This document shows, one piece after another, positions 1 to 7,775 of a DNA stretch of 64,000 nt; the stretch's first letter is position 1; the number at the start of each line of letters is the position of its first letter. The notes beneath the pieces are model-generated. The model made no database searches and had not been told where the DNA came from. It saw nothing but the letters and a program-made list of their open reading frames with translations. The DNA comes from M55B112 sp040903745 (GTDB lineage: Bacteria; Bacteroidota; Bacteroidia; Bacteroidales; GCA-2748055). The stretch covers positions 62,001 through 126,000 of the forward strand of contig JBBDUV010000006.1 in NCBI GenBank assembly GCA_040903745.1, read 5' to 3'. Both the position numbers and the translations under genes were made by a program.

Positions 1-843
1 ACCGACGCACTGGATATGCTTGGAAATACTACCGCGGCCACTGGAAAAGGTTTTGCAATTGGTTCTGCAGCCCTTACAGCAATGGCTCTTCTTGCCGCTT
101 ATATGGAAGAGGTAAGACTCTGGTTGGGAAAATTAGGCGACAAGGCTACAGATGCTGTTTTTACTGTTGGTCAAAGTGTGTTTTACAAGGGCGATATAGT
201 TCCTGTAGTAGAGGTCGGGCAGGTAGCTGTTCAGCTTAGAGAAGCCACTATCGATGATTTTGTTACAGCATACAATCTATCTCTGTTTAATCCAATGCTG
301 CTCGGAGGTATTTTCGTTGGAGCTATGATGGCATTCCTGTTTAGTGCACTTACCATGAAAGCTGTCGGACGTGCTGCCGGCGCAATGGTGGATGAGGTTA
401 GGCGCCAGTTTAAGGAGATGCCTGGAATAATGAAGGGTGAACAGGTACCGGAATATGCAAAGTGCGTTGCTATTTCAACAAAGGGTGCCCAGCGTGAGAT
501 GATTCTACCGTCTCTAATTGCAATTATCGTACCTATTTTGATAGGAGTGTTACTTGGTGTTGCAGGTGTCGTCGGCTTGTTGGTCGGTGGACTAACAACC
601 GGTTTTACCCTTGCAATATTCATGAACAATGCCGGTGGAGCATGGGACAATGCGAAGAAATTTATTGAAAAAGGCAATTATGGTGGTAAAGGAAGTGAAT
701 CACATAAGTCAGCTGTTGTAGGAGATACCATTGGCGATCCTTTCAAGGATACGTCCGGTCCTTCGCTGAATATTCTTATTAAACTGATGACAATGGTCTC
801 TGTTGTAATGTCAGGTCTGACCGTGGCATTCAGTATTTTCTAA
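1..843 (+). CDS. hppA: K+-dependent membrane ion-pumping pyrophosphatase, C-terminal part
   Basis: Membrane pyrophosphatase that couples PPi hydrolysis to H+ or Na+ export across the inner membrane. The frame is open from base 1, so the N-terminal part lies outside the window; 280 codons remain, ending TAA at 841-843. The signature GNTTAATGKG is at nt 22-51. Alanine after GNTT, where K+-independent enzymes carry lysine, is the known marker of the K+-requiring subfamily. Several hydrophobic helices follow, and the conserved final loop GDTIGDPFKDTSGPSLNI is at nt 721-774. The residues that separate H+ from Na+ pumps are not in the visible part, so the ion is undecided. A bidirectional terminator lies 170 bp downstream. 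The family call is secure. Confidence 0.95.
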   Translation, partial: TDALDMLGNTTAATGKGFAIGSAALTAMALLAAYMEEVRLWLGKLGDKATDAVFTVGQSVFYKGDIVPVVEVGQVAVQLREATIDDFVTAYNLSLFNPMLLGGIFVGAMMAFLFSALTMKAVGRAAGAMVDEVRRQFKEMPGIMKGEQVPEYAKCVAISTKGAQREMILPSLIAIIVPILIGVLLGVAGVVGLLVGGLTTGFTLAIFMNNAGGAWDNAKKFIEKGNYGGKGSESHKSAVVGDTIGDPFKDTSGPSLNILIKLMTMVSVVMSGLTVAFSIF

Positions 844-845
844 GC

Positions 846-990
846 AGTGGCTGGATAGAAACCAATTAGTCCCAGAAAGAAAACTATATGTTTTTAAAAG
901 TGGCTTGTAAGAAAGACAGTTCAGACAAGCATAACGCAGAAAATGAAGTTTTGGCTTCGCTGAGTTCGCAAGTTCGGTTCTTGCAGCCTA
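846..990. repeat. Dispersed hairpin elements: family A end fragment and family D copy D1
   Basis: Three bases after the hppA stop codon the sequence AGTGGCTGGAT (846-856) matches one terminal repeat of family A (full copies at 18234 and 36060). From 899 to about 988 is a family D copy. It begins AGTGGCTTGTAAGAAAG and ends as the inverted form TTCTTGCAGCC. It contains the core CAGACAAGCATAACGCAGA (922-940), which recurs reverse-complemented at 36314-36332 with one change. At its end is the hairpin GGCTTCGCTGAG...TTCGGTTCTTGC that is shared with 19064, 24811 and 36466. A 75-codon open frame across this stretch is only repeat DNA. Confidence 0.75.
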
Positions 991-1012
991 TTACAATTTG
1001 ATTTAGATGTAT

Positions 1013-1046
1013 AAAAGCCGGTTTATAAATGGACCGGCTTTTATTT
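1013..1046. terminator. Bidirectional rho-independent terminator between hppA and lpxH
   Basis: AAAAGCCGGT (1013-1022) pairs perfectly with ACCGGCTTTT (1033-1042) around a 10-base loop. U-rich runs lie on both sides in the appropriate strands. It sits between the convergent hppA and lpxH genes and overlaps the lpxH stop codon, so it can end transcription from both directions. Confidence 0.9.
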
Positions 1047-1817
1047 TGAATTTGACCCGGTCTCTGGGGTGTACTTCTCAAGGCTAAACTTCTCTCCGTC
1101 AAATACACCATAGGTAGAATGCCAAATCCAATCGCCCAGGCAGATGACTCTTTTCCCAGGAGCGATCTCTACATCGAAGGGCATGTGACGGTGACCGAAT
1201 AAGAAGAGGTCTATTTCTGAATCTTTTTTAAGCGTCTCTTTTGCGAAAACGACCTGTTCTTCCTTTTCAACACCTTTGAAGGGGTAGGATAGTTGTTTGG
1301 AATACCTGCTTTTCTTTGACCACCATTGCGCGAAAGCTGCCGATCCATTAGGATGTATCCTTGCATAGCACCACTGAAGGAATCTGCTTCTGAAGATTGA
1401 TTTAAGCAAAAGGTATCCCCTATCTTTCCTTGTCAATCCATCGCCATGTGAAAGATAGAATGTTTTACCCCCCATCTCTGTGATGAGCGGATGATGGTGT
1501 ATCTGTGCACCGATTTCCCGGGGGAAGTAGTCGTAAAGCCACACATCATGATTACCTGAAAAGAGATGGATCTTTATCCCCCGATCCGACAGATCAGCCA
1601 GGGTACCAATAAAGCGGGTAAATCCTCTTGGGACAACTTTTTTGTATTCAAACCAGTAATCGAATATATCTCCCAACAACCAGAGTTCCTGCATATTGGA
1701 CTCAATGCTTCTCAGCCATTGAACAATCCGTTTTTCCCGCTCCCTGCTTTCTGTTTCGGGGTGCATTCCAAGATGGAAGTCGGAGGCAAAATAGATGTTT
1801 TTCCCGGTTTCCGCCAT
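1041..1817 (-). CDS. lpxH: UDP-2,3-diacylglucosamine diphosphatase-like metallophosphoesterase
   Basis: Predicted cytosolic/peripheral hydrolase that cleaves UDP-2,3-diacylglucosamine to lipid X in lipid A synthesis. The calcineurin-type metallophosphoesterase motifs occur in order: DFHLG (about residue 13), GDIFDYW (about 50), GNHDVWLYDY (about 88), LSHGDG (about 122) and FGHRHMP (about 206). At 258 residues the length fits LpxH. I chose the ATG at 1817 (MAETGKN...) over a TTG at 1838, because the latter would overlap the end of the upstream thioredoxin-fold gene by 17 bases, while 1817 leaves a 4-bp gap. It probably forms an operon with the two upstream lipoprotein genes. LpxH is the best call, but a related phosphoesterase cannot be excluded without an alignment. 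Confidence 0.8.
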   Translation of the reverse strand: MAETGKNIYFASDFHLGMHPETESREREKRIVQWLRSIESNMQELWLLGDIFDYWFEYKKVVPRGFTRFIGTLADLSDRGIKIHLFSGNHDVWLYDYFPREIGAQIHHHPLITEMGGKTFYLSHGDGLTRKDRGYLLLKSIFRSRFLQWCYARIHPNGSAAFAQWWSKKSRYSKQLSYPFKGVEKEEQVVFAKETLKKDSEIDLFLFGHRHMPFDVEIAPGKRVICLGDWIWHSTYGVFDGEKFSLEKYTPETGSNSK

Positions 1818-1821
1818 GCGT

Positions 1822-2985
1822 TTAAAGTAGATTATCAAGATAGGTGGCCAGGGTTTTTCCGGCTATATTCTTTGCAACGATGTTGGCATCTTTATCAATC
1901 AGGTAATTAGCCGGCAGGGATGTTACGTTATAGAGTGTTGCGGCGTATGAGTATGGATAGGTGAGTTCACATACATTGATCCATGGGTATTCCTCAAAAA
2001 AAATTGCATTTCTCCACCTGCTTTTATCACTATCCAGGGCGACAGAGTAAACCTCAAATCCCCTGTCATGGTATTGATCATAAATAGTTGTTAGCCGGTT
2101 GTTAAAATCCCTGCTCTCACTGTTCCATGAAGCCCAGAAATTGAGAAGGACAACCTTTCCTCTCAGTGAACCCAGGCTTATTTCATTTTCTTCAGGATCT
2201 TCTATCGTTAGATCAATCATACCGGCTTCGACTATGTTGTGCTTTGATAATTCATTCACTGCCAGCATGTTTTTATACTCTCTCAACCTCTGTTCAACAT
2301 CGTTCACCAGGGAAGTGGTAAGGGTTGAGCCCGGATATTTTACTCTCATAGAGTCAGCAACAATTTTAAAGTACTGTAAGTCTTTCACATTATTGAGAAT
2401 ATAAACATCATCTGAGATTCGCTGATAAAGCGCATAAACGCTGGCAAGTGAACCAAGGTTTTCAACCACGAAACGGATATTGTTTTTTTTCTGCTCCATG
2501 AAGATTTTCTGGTAGGCGGTTATCAGCTGTTCTGCTTCGGCTCCCTCAGGATCCTCTACACTATCGAATGCATCTGTAATTGAATCAAGCTGTTTCCTGG
2601 TATGGTTTACAGTTTTGACCAGGAGCCTGATTTTTTCCGACTCTTCGGATCCAGAAACAGCATACCCTTTCCTGAAGGATTCTGCAGGTATATTCAACTT
2701 AATGTTATCATCCGGAAAAGCGAGCAGGTTTATGTATTGTCCCCTGGCATTTTTTATAAGTATCAGCTCAGGGTTATCCAGTTTCAATGATATACGAAAA
2801 TCCCCCTTTCTGTTGATTTTTACAGAATCGATAAACTGTGTTTCGGAGATATTGAGCATTTCAAGCCGAAGGTATTCACCTGTACCCGATGGATAGGTTC
2901 CCTTTACGATAATATTGTCTTCGTTGGTGCAGGAGAACAACATAAAGGTGATAACAATCACCCGAAGGACATTTTTTATAGCCAT
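1822..2985 (-). CDS. Thioredoxin-fold lipoprotein lacking the CxxC (TlpA/DUF4369-like), copy 1
   Basis: A 387-residue predicted lipoprotein: hydrophobic N-terminus with lipobox FMLFSC (Cys about 19), an N-terminal beta domain of DUF4369 type (residues about 25-110), a helical linker, then a TlpA/AhpC-type thioredoxin domain (about 265-387). The canonical WASWCxxC is WASWNSES here, so neither catalytic cysteine is present. The cis-proline segment LPANYLI is retained. It is therefore probably not an oxidoreductase but a binding or structural protein of the periplasm or membrane. It lies 154 bp from a paralogue of the same layout (3140-4321) and 4 bp before lpxH. The fold assignment is firm; the function is unknown. 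Confidence 0.85.
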   Translation of the reverse strand: MAIKNVLRVIVITFMLFSCTNEDNIIVKGTYPSGTGEYLRLEMLNISETQFIDSVKINRKGDFRISLKLDNPELILIKNARGQYINLLAFPDDNIKLNIPAESFRKGYAVSGSEESEKIRLLVKTVNHTRKQLDSITDAFDSVEDPEGAEAEQLITAYQKIFMEQKKNNIRFVVENLGSLASVYALYQRISDDVYILNNVKDLQYFKIVADSMRVKYPGSTLTTSLVNDVEQRLREYKNMLAVNELSKHNIVEAGMIDLTIEDPEENEISLGSLRGKVVLLNFWASWNSESRDFNNRLTTIYDQYHDRGFEVYSVALDSDKSRWRNAIFFEEYPWINVCELTYPYSYAATLYNVTSLPANYLIDKDANIVAKNIAGKTLATYLDNLL

Positions 2986-3139
2986 AAGATCTGGTTAAAA
3001 GCACATATTCAATTTTTCTCTCTCTGTAAAAGTCCCCCGGAGATGATTCTTTCCAAAATTGTTTCTAAAAAAGGCCAAACCCCGGTGATATCCCTGGCAC
3101 GGCTCTTTCAAAACTTTTCAATGAATGCATTCTGCGGGG

Positions 3140-4321
3140 TCAAGGTAAATATTTTTTTATTGTCTCTACCAAATCCTCACCAAAGATATCTGTTTCAATG
3201 ATGACTCCATCCGGATTAATCAGGAAATTGGCTGGAATTCTTTCGATTCCGTATAGTTTTACAATTACCGACTCCCAACGCAAAAGATCACTGACATGGA
3301 ACCATCCGGCATGTTGCATCTCTGTTGCGGCGATCCATTTCTTTCTGTCATTATCGATGGAAGCCTGAAGAATGACAAAATTTTCATCACCATATAACCG
3401 GTAACACTCCTCCAGGAAACGGTTTTCCTCCGTAGCAGGTTTACTCCATGATGCCCAGACCTGGAGCAGGACGTAATTACCTCTCAGTTCGGATAGTGTG
3501 ACGATCTCGTTATCTGCTGTTTTCAACGCAAAGTCAGGCGCCTTGTCTCCGGTTGAAATATGCCTGCCTGATTGCTGGGCTTTAGTCTGCTGAATCACTG
3601 CTGAAAGCTCGCTGTGGAGTGATTTCACAGCTTCATTTTCCGGAAACTTTTTATACAATGTTGAGTCGACAAATTGGTAAACATTAAAATCGTTCACAGG
3701 ATCAAACACCGGTAATGCAGGTCCGAACTGGTTATAGAGCGCAATCAGAATGGCAGGTGACCCGGGATTACGCATAATAAACTCGCGTGAGTATTGTTTA
3801 AAGGATTGTGAAACAGCATCGTACTCTTTATTGAGCTCCTGTTTCTTTCTCCTGAAATCGTCATCTCCCATTATCATTTCCGTTTTTTCAGAAATGTTGT
3901 GAAGCCGGTTCAGCGCCTCTTTATGGGCCACACCCAGTTTCATTACTAGTTCAGATGCAAGGGATCCCTCGATAGAATAGGGATAGATTGAATTGGCACT
4001 TCCGGTGATCAGGATCCTGTCGCCCGGTTCCGCGATCAGCGTTATATACCCATGTTCAGTATACTTCAGGGAATAGTAATTCATCCCACTTCCCTTAAAT
4101 GATAAGCCGAATTCTCCCTCTTTATTGCAACGTGTTGAATCAATCGGTATAAAGGCCGATACTCCCATCAGGTCGAGTGTTACAAGTTGGTCCGCACCAT
4201 TCTGTAATGTTCCATGAATAACAATATTTTCCTGGTCTGGCCTTTTTCCGTCCTTTTCGTTATTACCCGAACAACTGGCAAGCATGAATATTAACAGGAG
4301 AATAAGAGATCTAAATGCCAT
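3140..4321 (-). CDS. Thioredoxin-fold lipoprotein lacking the CxxC (TlpA/DUF4369-like), copy 2
   Basis: A 393-residue lipoprotein with the signal MAFRSLILLLIFMLASC (lipobox Cys 17), an N-terminal DUF4369-like beta domain, a helical middle and a C-terminal thioredoxin domain (about 270-393). The active-site segment reads VWASWSKPAT where WCxxC is expected, so both redox cysteines are missing. The cis-proline region IPANFLI is kept. I prefer ATG 4321 over TTG 4330 because it gives a compact signal peptide. Same architecture and orientation as the 1822-2985 gene, so probably a tandem duplication in which both copies lost redox chemistry. Function not recognised. Confidence 0.85.
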   Translation of the reverse strand: MAFRSLILLLIFMLASCSGNNEKDGKRPDQENIVIHGTLQNGADQLVTLDLMGVSAFIPIDSTRCNKEGEFGLSFKGSGMNYYSLKYTEHGYITLIAEPGDRILITGSANSIYPYSIEGSLASELVMKLGVAHKEALNRLHNISEKTEMIMGDDDFRRKKQELNKEYDAVSQSFKQYSREFIMRNPGSPAILIALYNQFGPALPVFDPVNDFNVYQFVDSTLYKKFPENEAVKSLHSELSAVIQQTKAQQSGRHISTGDKAPDFALKTADNEIVTLSELRGNYVLLQVWASWSKPATEENRFLEECYRLYGDENFVILQASIDNDRKKWIAATEMQHAGWFHVSDLLRWESVIVKLYGIERIPANFLINPDGVIIETDIFGEDLVETIKKYLP

Positions 4322-4486
4322 ACAATTCAAATTATCTGCGAATGTATCATTTTAAATTTAATGTGTGGTGGTGTTTTTATTTACAAACGGAGTATAGTCG
4401 AAGTAAGTATTTAAGTTGAATTTTTGCAAAAGAAAAATATATCTCGTATATTTTGATAGTCAACTGTAGGATTGAGATTTTAGTTT

Positions 4487-4494
4487 TATCTTTG
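4487..4494 (+). promoter_or_regulatory. -7 box (TATCTTTG) for the glucan operon
   Basis: TATCTTTG matches the Bacteroidetes -7 consensus TAnnTTTG. The start of transcription would be near 4500, 16 bases before the ATG at 4516. No clear TTTG is seen at -33. Confidence 0.55.
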
Positions 4495-4515
4495 CAATAA
4501 TATAAAAATCCGGAT

Positions 4516-6447
4516 ATGACTTTCCTTAAATTTGATAAAGCAGAACTTGTAAACCTTGAGTATTCATTGGCGAGGGAGGCATTAAGGTCGAATCGTGCAG
4601 GATCTTTTGCATCTACTACGATTTCGGGTTGCAATACGAGGAAGTATCATGGTTTGCTGGTATGTCCAGTTGATCACCTGGATGGAGAAAATCATGTATT
4701 GTTATCATCCCTTGATTTAACGGTAATCCAGCATGAGAAGGAGTTTAACCTGGGGATCCATAAATACGAGGGCGACCTATACCTTCCCCGTGGGCATAAA
4801 TATATACGTGATTATGATGCCGAAAAGGGTTCAAAGATGACCTATCGTGTAGGAGGAGTGGTGCTGACCCGCGAATCGATGCTTGTACAGAAAAGGGAGC
4901 AGGTTTTGATAAAGATCACACTGTTAGATGCCCATTCTGATACCTTGATCCGCTTTCGTCCATTTTTAGCCTTCAGGAACATTCACAAATTGAGCAAGGC
5001 CAATTTGTATGTAAACAGGCAGTACATTTCCGTGGAGAACGGCATCAGGTCGCGGATGTACGATGGATATCCGGACCTGTATATGCAGCTTTCAAAAAAG
5101 GCAGAATTTATACCTGTTCCTGACTGGTATTATAATATTGAATACCTGGAAGAGCAAAGACGGGGCTATGAGTATAAAGAAGATCTGTATGTACCCGGAT
5201 ATTTCGAAGTTAAAATAAAAAAGGGCGAGTCCATCATTTTTTCAGCAGCGACTAAAGAAATAAAGCCTTCGGGATTAAAGCGGCGTTTTACTATCGAAGA
5301 AAATCTCAGAACTCCGGTAGATAGTTTCAGGAATTGTTTGATCAATGCTGCTCAGCAGTTTTTTGTCAGACGAAATAGCTCAACAGATATCCTTGCCGGT
5401 TTTCCGTGGATGGGTATAAGAAGCAGGGATGCATTTTTAGCTTTGCCAGGATTGACACTCTCCATAGGAGATCAGGATTCTGCAATTGAGGTGATAAACA
5501 CCTTGGTTGGACGGCTTAGGGATGGTCTCTTTCCGAACAGTTTAAAGCAGGGGCACAGTTACTATAACTCCATTGATGCTCCTTTATGGTTTATTTGGGT
5601 GCTTCAGCAACTTGAAAAATATTCAGGAACTGATGTCTGGAAGGCATATAAAAAACAGATTATGCAGATCATGGATGCATATATTGATGGTACGCAATTT
5701 GACATCCGCATGACAGAAAGTGGTCTTATATCAGGCAGTGAGGATGGAATCGCTTTAACCTGGATGGATGCCACGGTGCTAGGGCAGCCTGTAACGCCCA
5801 GGTATGGATTTGTAGTTGAGGTAAATGCACTATGGTACAATGCAGTTTGCCAGGTCCTGGCCTGGTCGGGAGGGCAAAGCAAATTCGCAAAAAAATGGAA
5901 AGGATTGCCAGAGAAAATCTGTGCCTCTTTTGTTGACACCTTCTGGATCTCTGATAAAGGCTATCTTGCAGACAGTGTGCGCAATGGATTCATGGATCAT
6001 TCAGTAAGGCCCAATCAGGTGATTGCCACATCGCTTGACTTTTCTCCCATAACCCTTGAAATGCAAAAAGGTCTGCTTGATGTGGTGAAAAGTGAACTGC
6101 TTACAGATAAGGGGCTCCGAACCCTCTCTCCAAAGAATCCGGCTTACAGGGGGCTGTATGAAGGAAACCAGGAGAAGCGCGACAGGGCGGCACACCAGGG
6201 TACGGTGTATCCCTGGCTTCTTGAACATTTTGTAAAAGGTTACCTGGATGTGCATAAGAGGGCAGGGTTTAGCCTGGCAAAAGAGATCTTTGATGGTTTT
6301 GAAGAGGATATGACACAATATGGAATAGGAACATTACCGGAATTATATGATGGTAATCCTCCTCATACTCCCAAAGGTGCGACAAGTTTTGCGTGTAGCA
6401 TTGCCTCTCTTTTGAGGATCTGGGAGATGATTGATAATTTTAAGTAA
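4516..6447 (+). CDS. Amylo-alpha-1,6-glucosidase / glycogen debranching enzyme (GH133-type)
   Basis: Cytosolic debranching enzyme that removes alpha-1,6 branches from glycogen or limit dextrin. At 643 residues it has the two-part layout of the bacterial/archaeal family: an N-terminal domain beginning EYSLAREALRSNRAGSF with SGCNTRKYHGLLV (about residues 15-55), and a C-terminal (alpha/alpha)6 catalytic barrel with GFPWMGIRSRDAFLALPG (about 295-312), SIDAPLWFIW (about 355), TWMDATVLGQPVTPR (about 413) and HQGTVYPWLLEHF (about 560). It is first of four co-directional glucan genes, and the next gene starts 23 bp after its stop. A -7 promoter box sits just upstream. The family assignment is firm. 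Confidence 0.93.
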   Translation: MTFLKFDKAELVNLEYSLAREALRSNRAGSFASTTISGCNTRKYHGLLVCPVDHLDGENHVLLSSLDLTVIQHEKEFNLGIHKYEGDLYLPRGHKYIRDYDAEKGSKMTYRVGGVVLTRESMLVQKREQVLIKITLLDAHSDTLIRFRPFLAFRNIHKLSKANLYVNRQYISVENGIRSRMYDGYPDLYMQLSKKAEFIPVPDWYYNIEYLEEQRRGYEYKEDLYVPGYFEVKIKKGESIIFSAATKEIKPSGLKRRFTIEENLRTPVDSFRNCLINAAQQFFVRRNSSTDILAGFPWMGIRSRDAFLALPGLTLSIGDQDSAIEVINTLVGRLRDGLFPNSLKQGHSYYNSIDAPLWFIWVLQQLEKYSGTDVWKAYKKQIMQIMDAYIDGTQFDIRMTESGLISGSEDGIALTWMDATVLGQPVTPRYGFVVEVNALWYNAVCQVLAWSGGQSKFAKKWKGLPEKICASFVDTFWISDKGYLADSVRNGFMDHSVRPNQVIATSLDFSPITLEMQKGLLDVVKSELLTDKGLRTLSPKNPAYRGLYEGNQEKRDRAAHQGTVYPWLLEHFVKGYLDVHKRAGFSLAKEIFDGFEEDMTQYGIGTLPELYDGNPPHTPKGATSFACSIASLLRIWEMIDNFK

Positions 6448-6470
6448 CGCATATTTAGCCCCATAATAAT

Positions 6471-7757
6471 ATGAGAGTATTAATGTTCGGGTGGGAGTTT
6501 CCACCACATATTTCCGGAGGACTTGGAACAGCAAGCTATGGCCTTACAAGAGGATTGTCGACCATACCCGATCTGGATATCACTTTTGTTGTTCCGAAGG
6601 CTTATGGTGATGAGGACCAGACCAAATTGCGTATCATTGGGGCCGGAGACGTTTCGTTGGACAGCAAATATATGAAATTCTCAGGATTGCTTAGAAGCTT
6701 ATCCTATATTGAAGTTAACTCCAATCTGATACCTTACCATTCACCGGAAGAGTATGAATTATTGGTGAACAAGGTCGAAAATGAGAATAAGAAGTTTATC
6801 CATACTACCCCAGGCGGTAAGCTGGTTTTTTCAGGCGGATACGGACAGAACCTGTATGAAGAGATAGCTAATTACGCGCTGGTTGCCGGGCAAATTGCGG
6901 ACGAAAACGAACATGATGTTATTCATGCGCATGACTGGCTGTGCTATCCAGCCGGAATGTCGGCCAAAAGCGCTTCAGGAAAGCCACTGGTAATTCATGT
7001 GCATGCTACTGATTTCGATAGGTCGGGAGGCAAGGTAAATCCTGCCGTTTTTGAGATTGAGAAAACGGGGATGGCTGCTGCTGACAGGATTATTGCTGTG
7101 AGTAACCTTACGAGGGAGACCGTCATTGAAAAGTATGGGATAGATGCTTCCAAGGTAACGACAGTTTATAATGCAGTTGAACCACTTCCTGATCAGGAGA
7201 AGAACGTACTCAGAAGAGGAATTGATGATAAGATCGTTACTTTTCTCGGACGCATTACAATGCAAAAAGGTCCTGAGTATTTTGTTCAGGCTGCGGAAAA
7301 GGTGTTACGAAAAATGGAGAATGTGCGTTTTGTGATGGCTGGCAGTGGCGATATGTTGAAGCGCATGATCGATTGGACAGCCTCTTTGGGAATAGCAGAC
7401 AGGTTTCATTTTACAGGGTTTCTCATCGGTGACGATGTTTTCAGAATGTTTTCCATTAGCGATGTGTATGTTATGCCATCTGTTTCTGAACCTTTCGGCA
7501 TTTCACCACTTGAGGCCATGCAGTCCAACGTACCAACAATAATATCCTATCAATCGGGCGTAGCAGAGATTCTTAAATACGCTATAAAAACCGATTTCTG
7601 GGATGTGGATGCTATGGCAGACGCCATTTACGGACTACTCAATTATCCGTCACTTCCAGAGACCTTTATTAAGTATGGTAAGGAGGAGGTGGATCATATG
7701 AAGTGGGAAAATTCTGCAAACAAAGTCTATGCCATATACCAGGATTCTGTTAAATAG
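6471..7757 (+). CDS. GT4 glycosyltransferase, glycogen-synthase-like
   Basis: A 428-residue GT-B glycosyltransferase of family GT4. The N-terminus MRVLMFGWEFPPHISGGLGT is typical of GT4/GT5 sugar-nucleotide transferases. HAHDWLCYPAG (about 147) and the acceptor/donor cleft motif SVSEPFGISPLEAM (about 337-350, the E-x7-E pair) are present. It lies between a debranching enzyme and a GH57 amylase, so a role in alpha-glucan chain synthesis (alpha-1,4-glucosyl transfer) is inferred from context. The sequence alone does not exclude a different sugar donor or acceptor. It is followed at 18 bp by the GH57 gene. Confidence 0.85.
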   Translation: MRVLMFGWEFPPHISGGLGTASYGLTRGLSTIPDLDITFVVPKAYGDEDQTKLRIIGAGDVSLDSKYMKFSGLLRSLSYIEVNSNLIPYHSPEEYELLVNKVENENKKFIHTTPGGKLVFSGGYGQNLYEEIANYALVAGQIADENEHDVIHAHDWLCYPAGMSAKSASGKPLVIHVHATDFDRSGGKVNPAVFEIEKTGMAAADRIIAVSNLTRETVIEKYGIDASKVTTVYNAVEPLPDQEKNVLRRGIDDKIVTFLGRITMQKGPEYFVQAAEKVLRKMENVRFVMAGSGDMLKRMIDWTASLGIADRFHFTGFLIGDDVFRMFSISDVYVMPSVSEPFGISPLEAMQSNVPTIISYQSGVAEILKYAIKTDFWDVDAMADAIYGLLNYPSLPETFIKYGKEEVDHMKWENSANKVYAIYQDSVK

Positions 7758-7775
7758 AAACAATAAGACCATATA

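Noticed and set aside
884..1111. 75-codon minus-strand frame after hppA
   Set aside because: It runs through the family D repeat and the terminator hairpin, then into lpxH. It is not protein-like.
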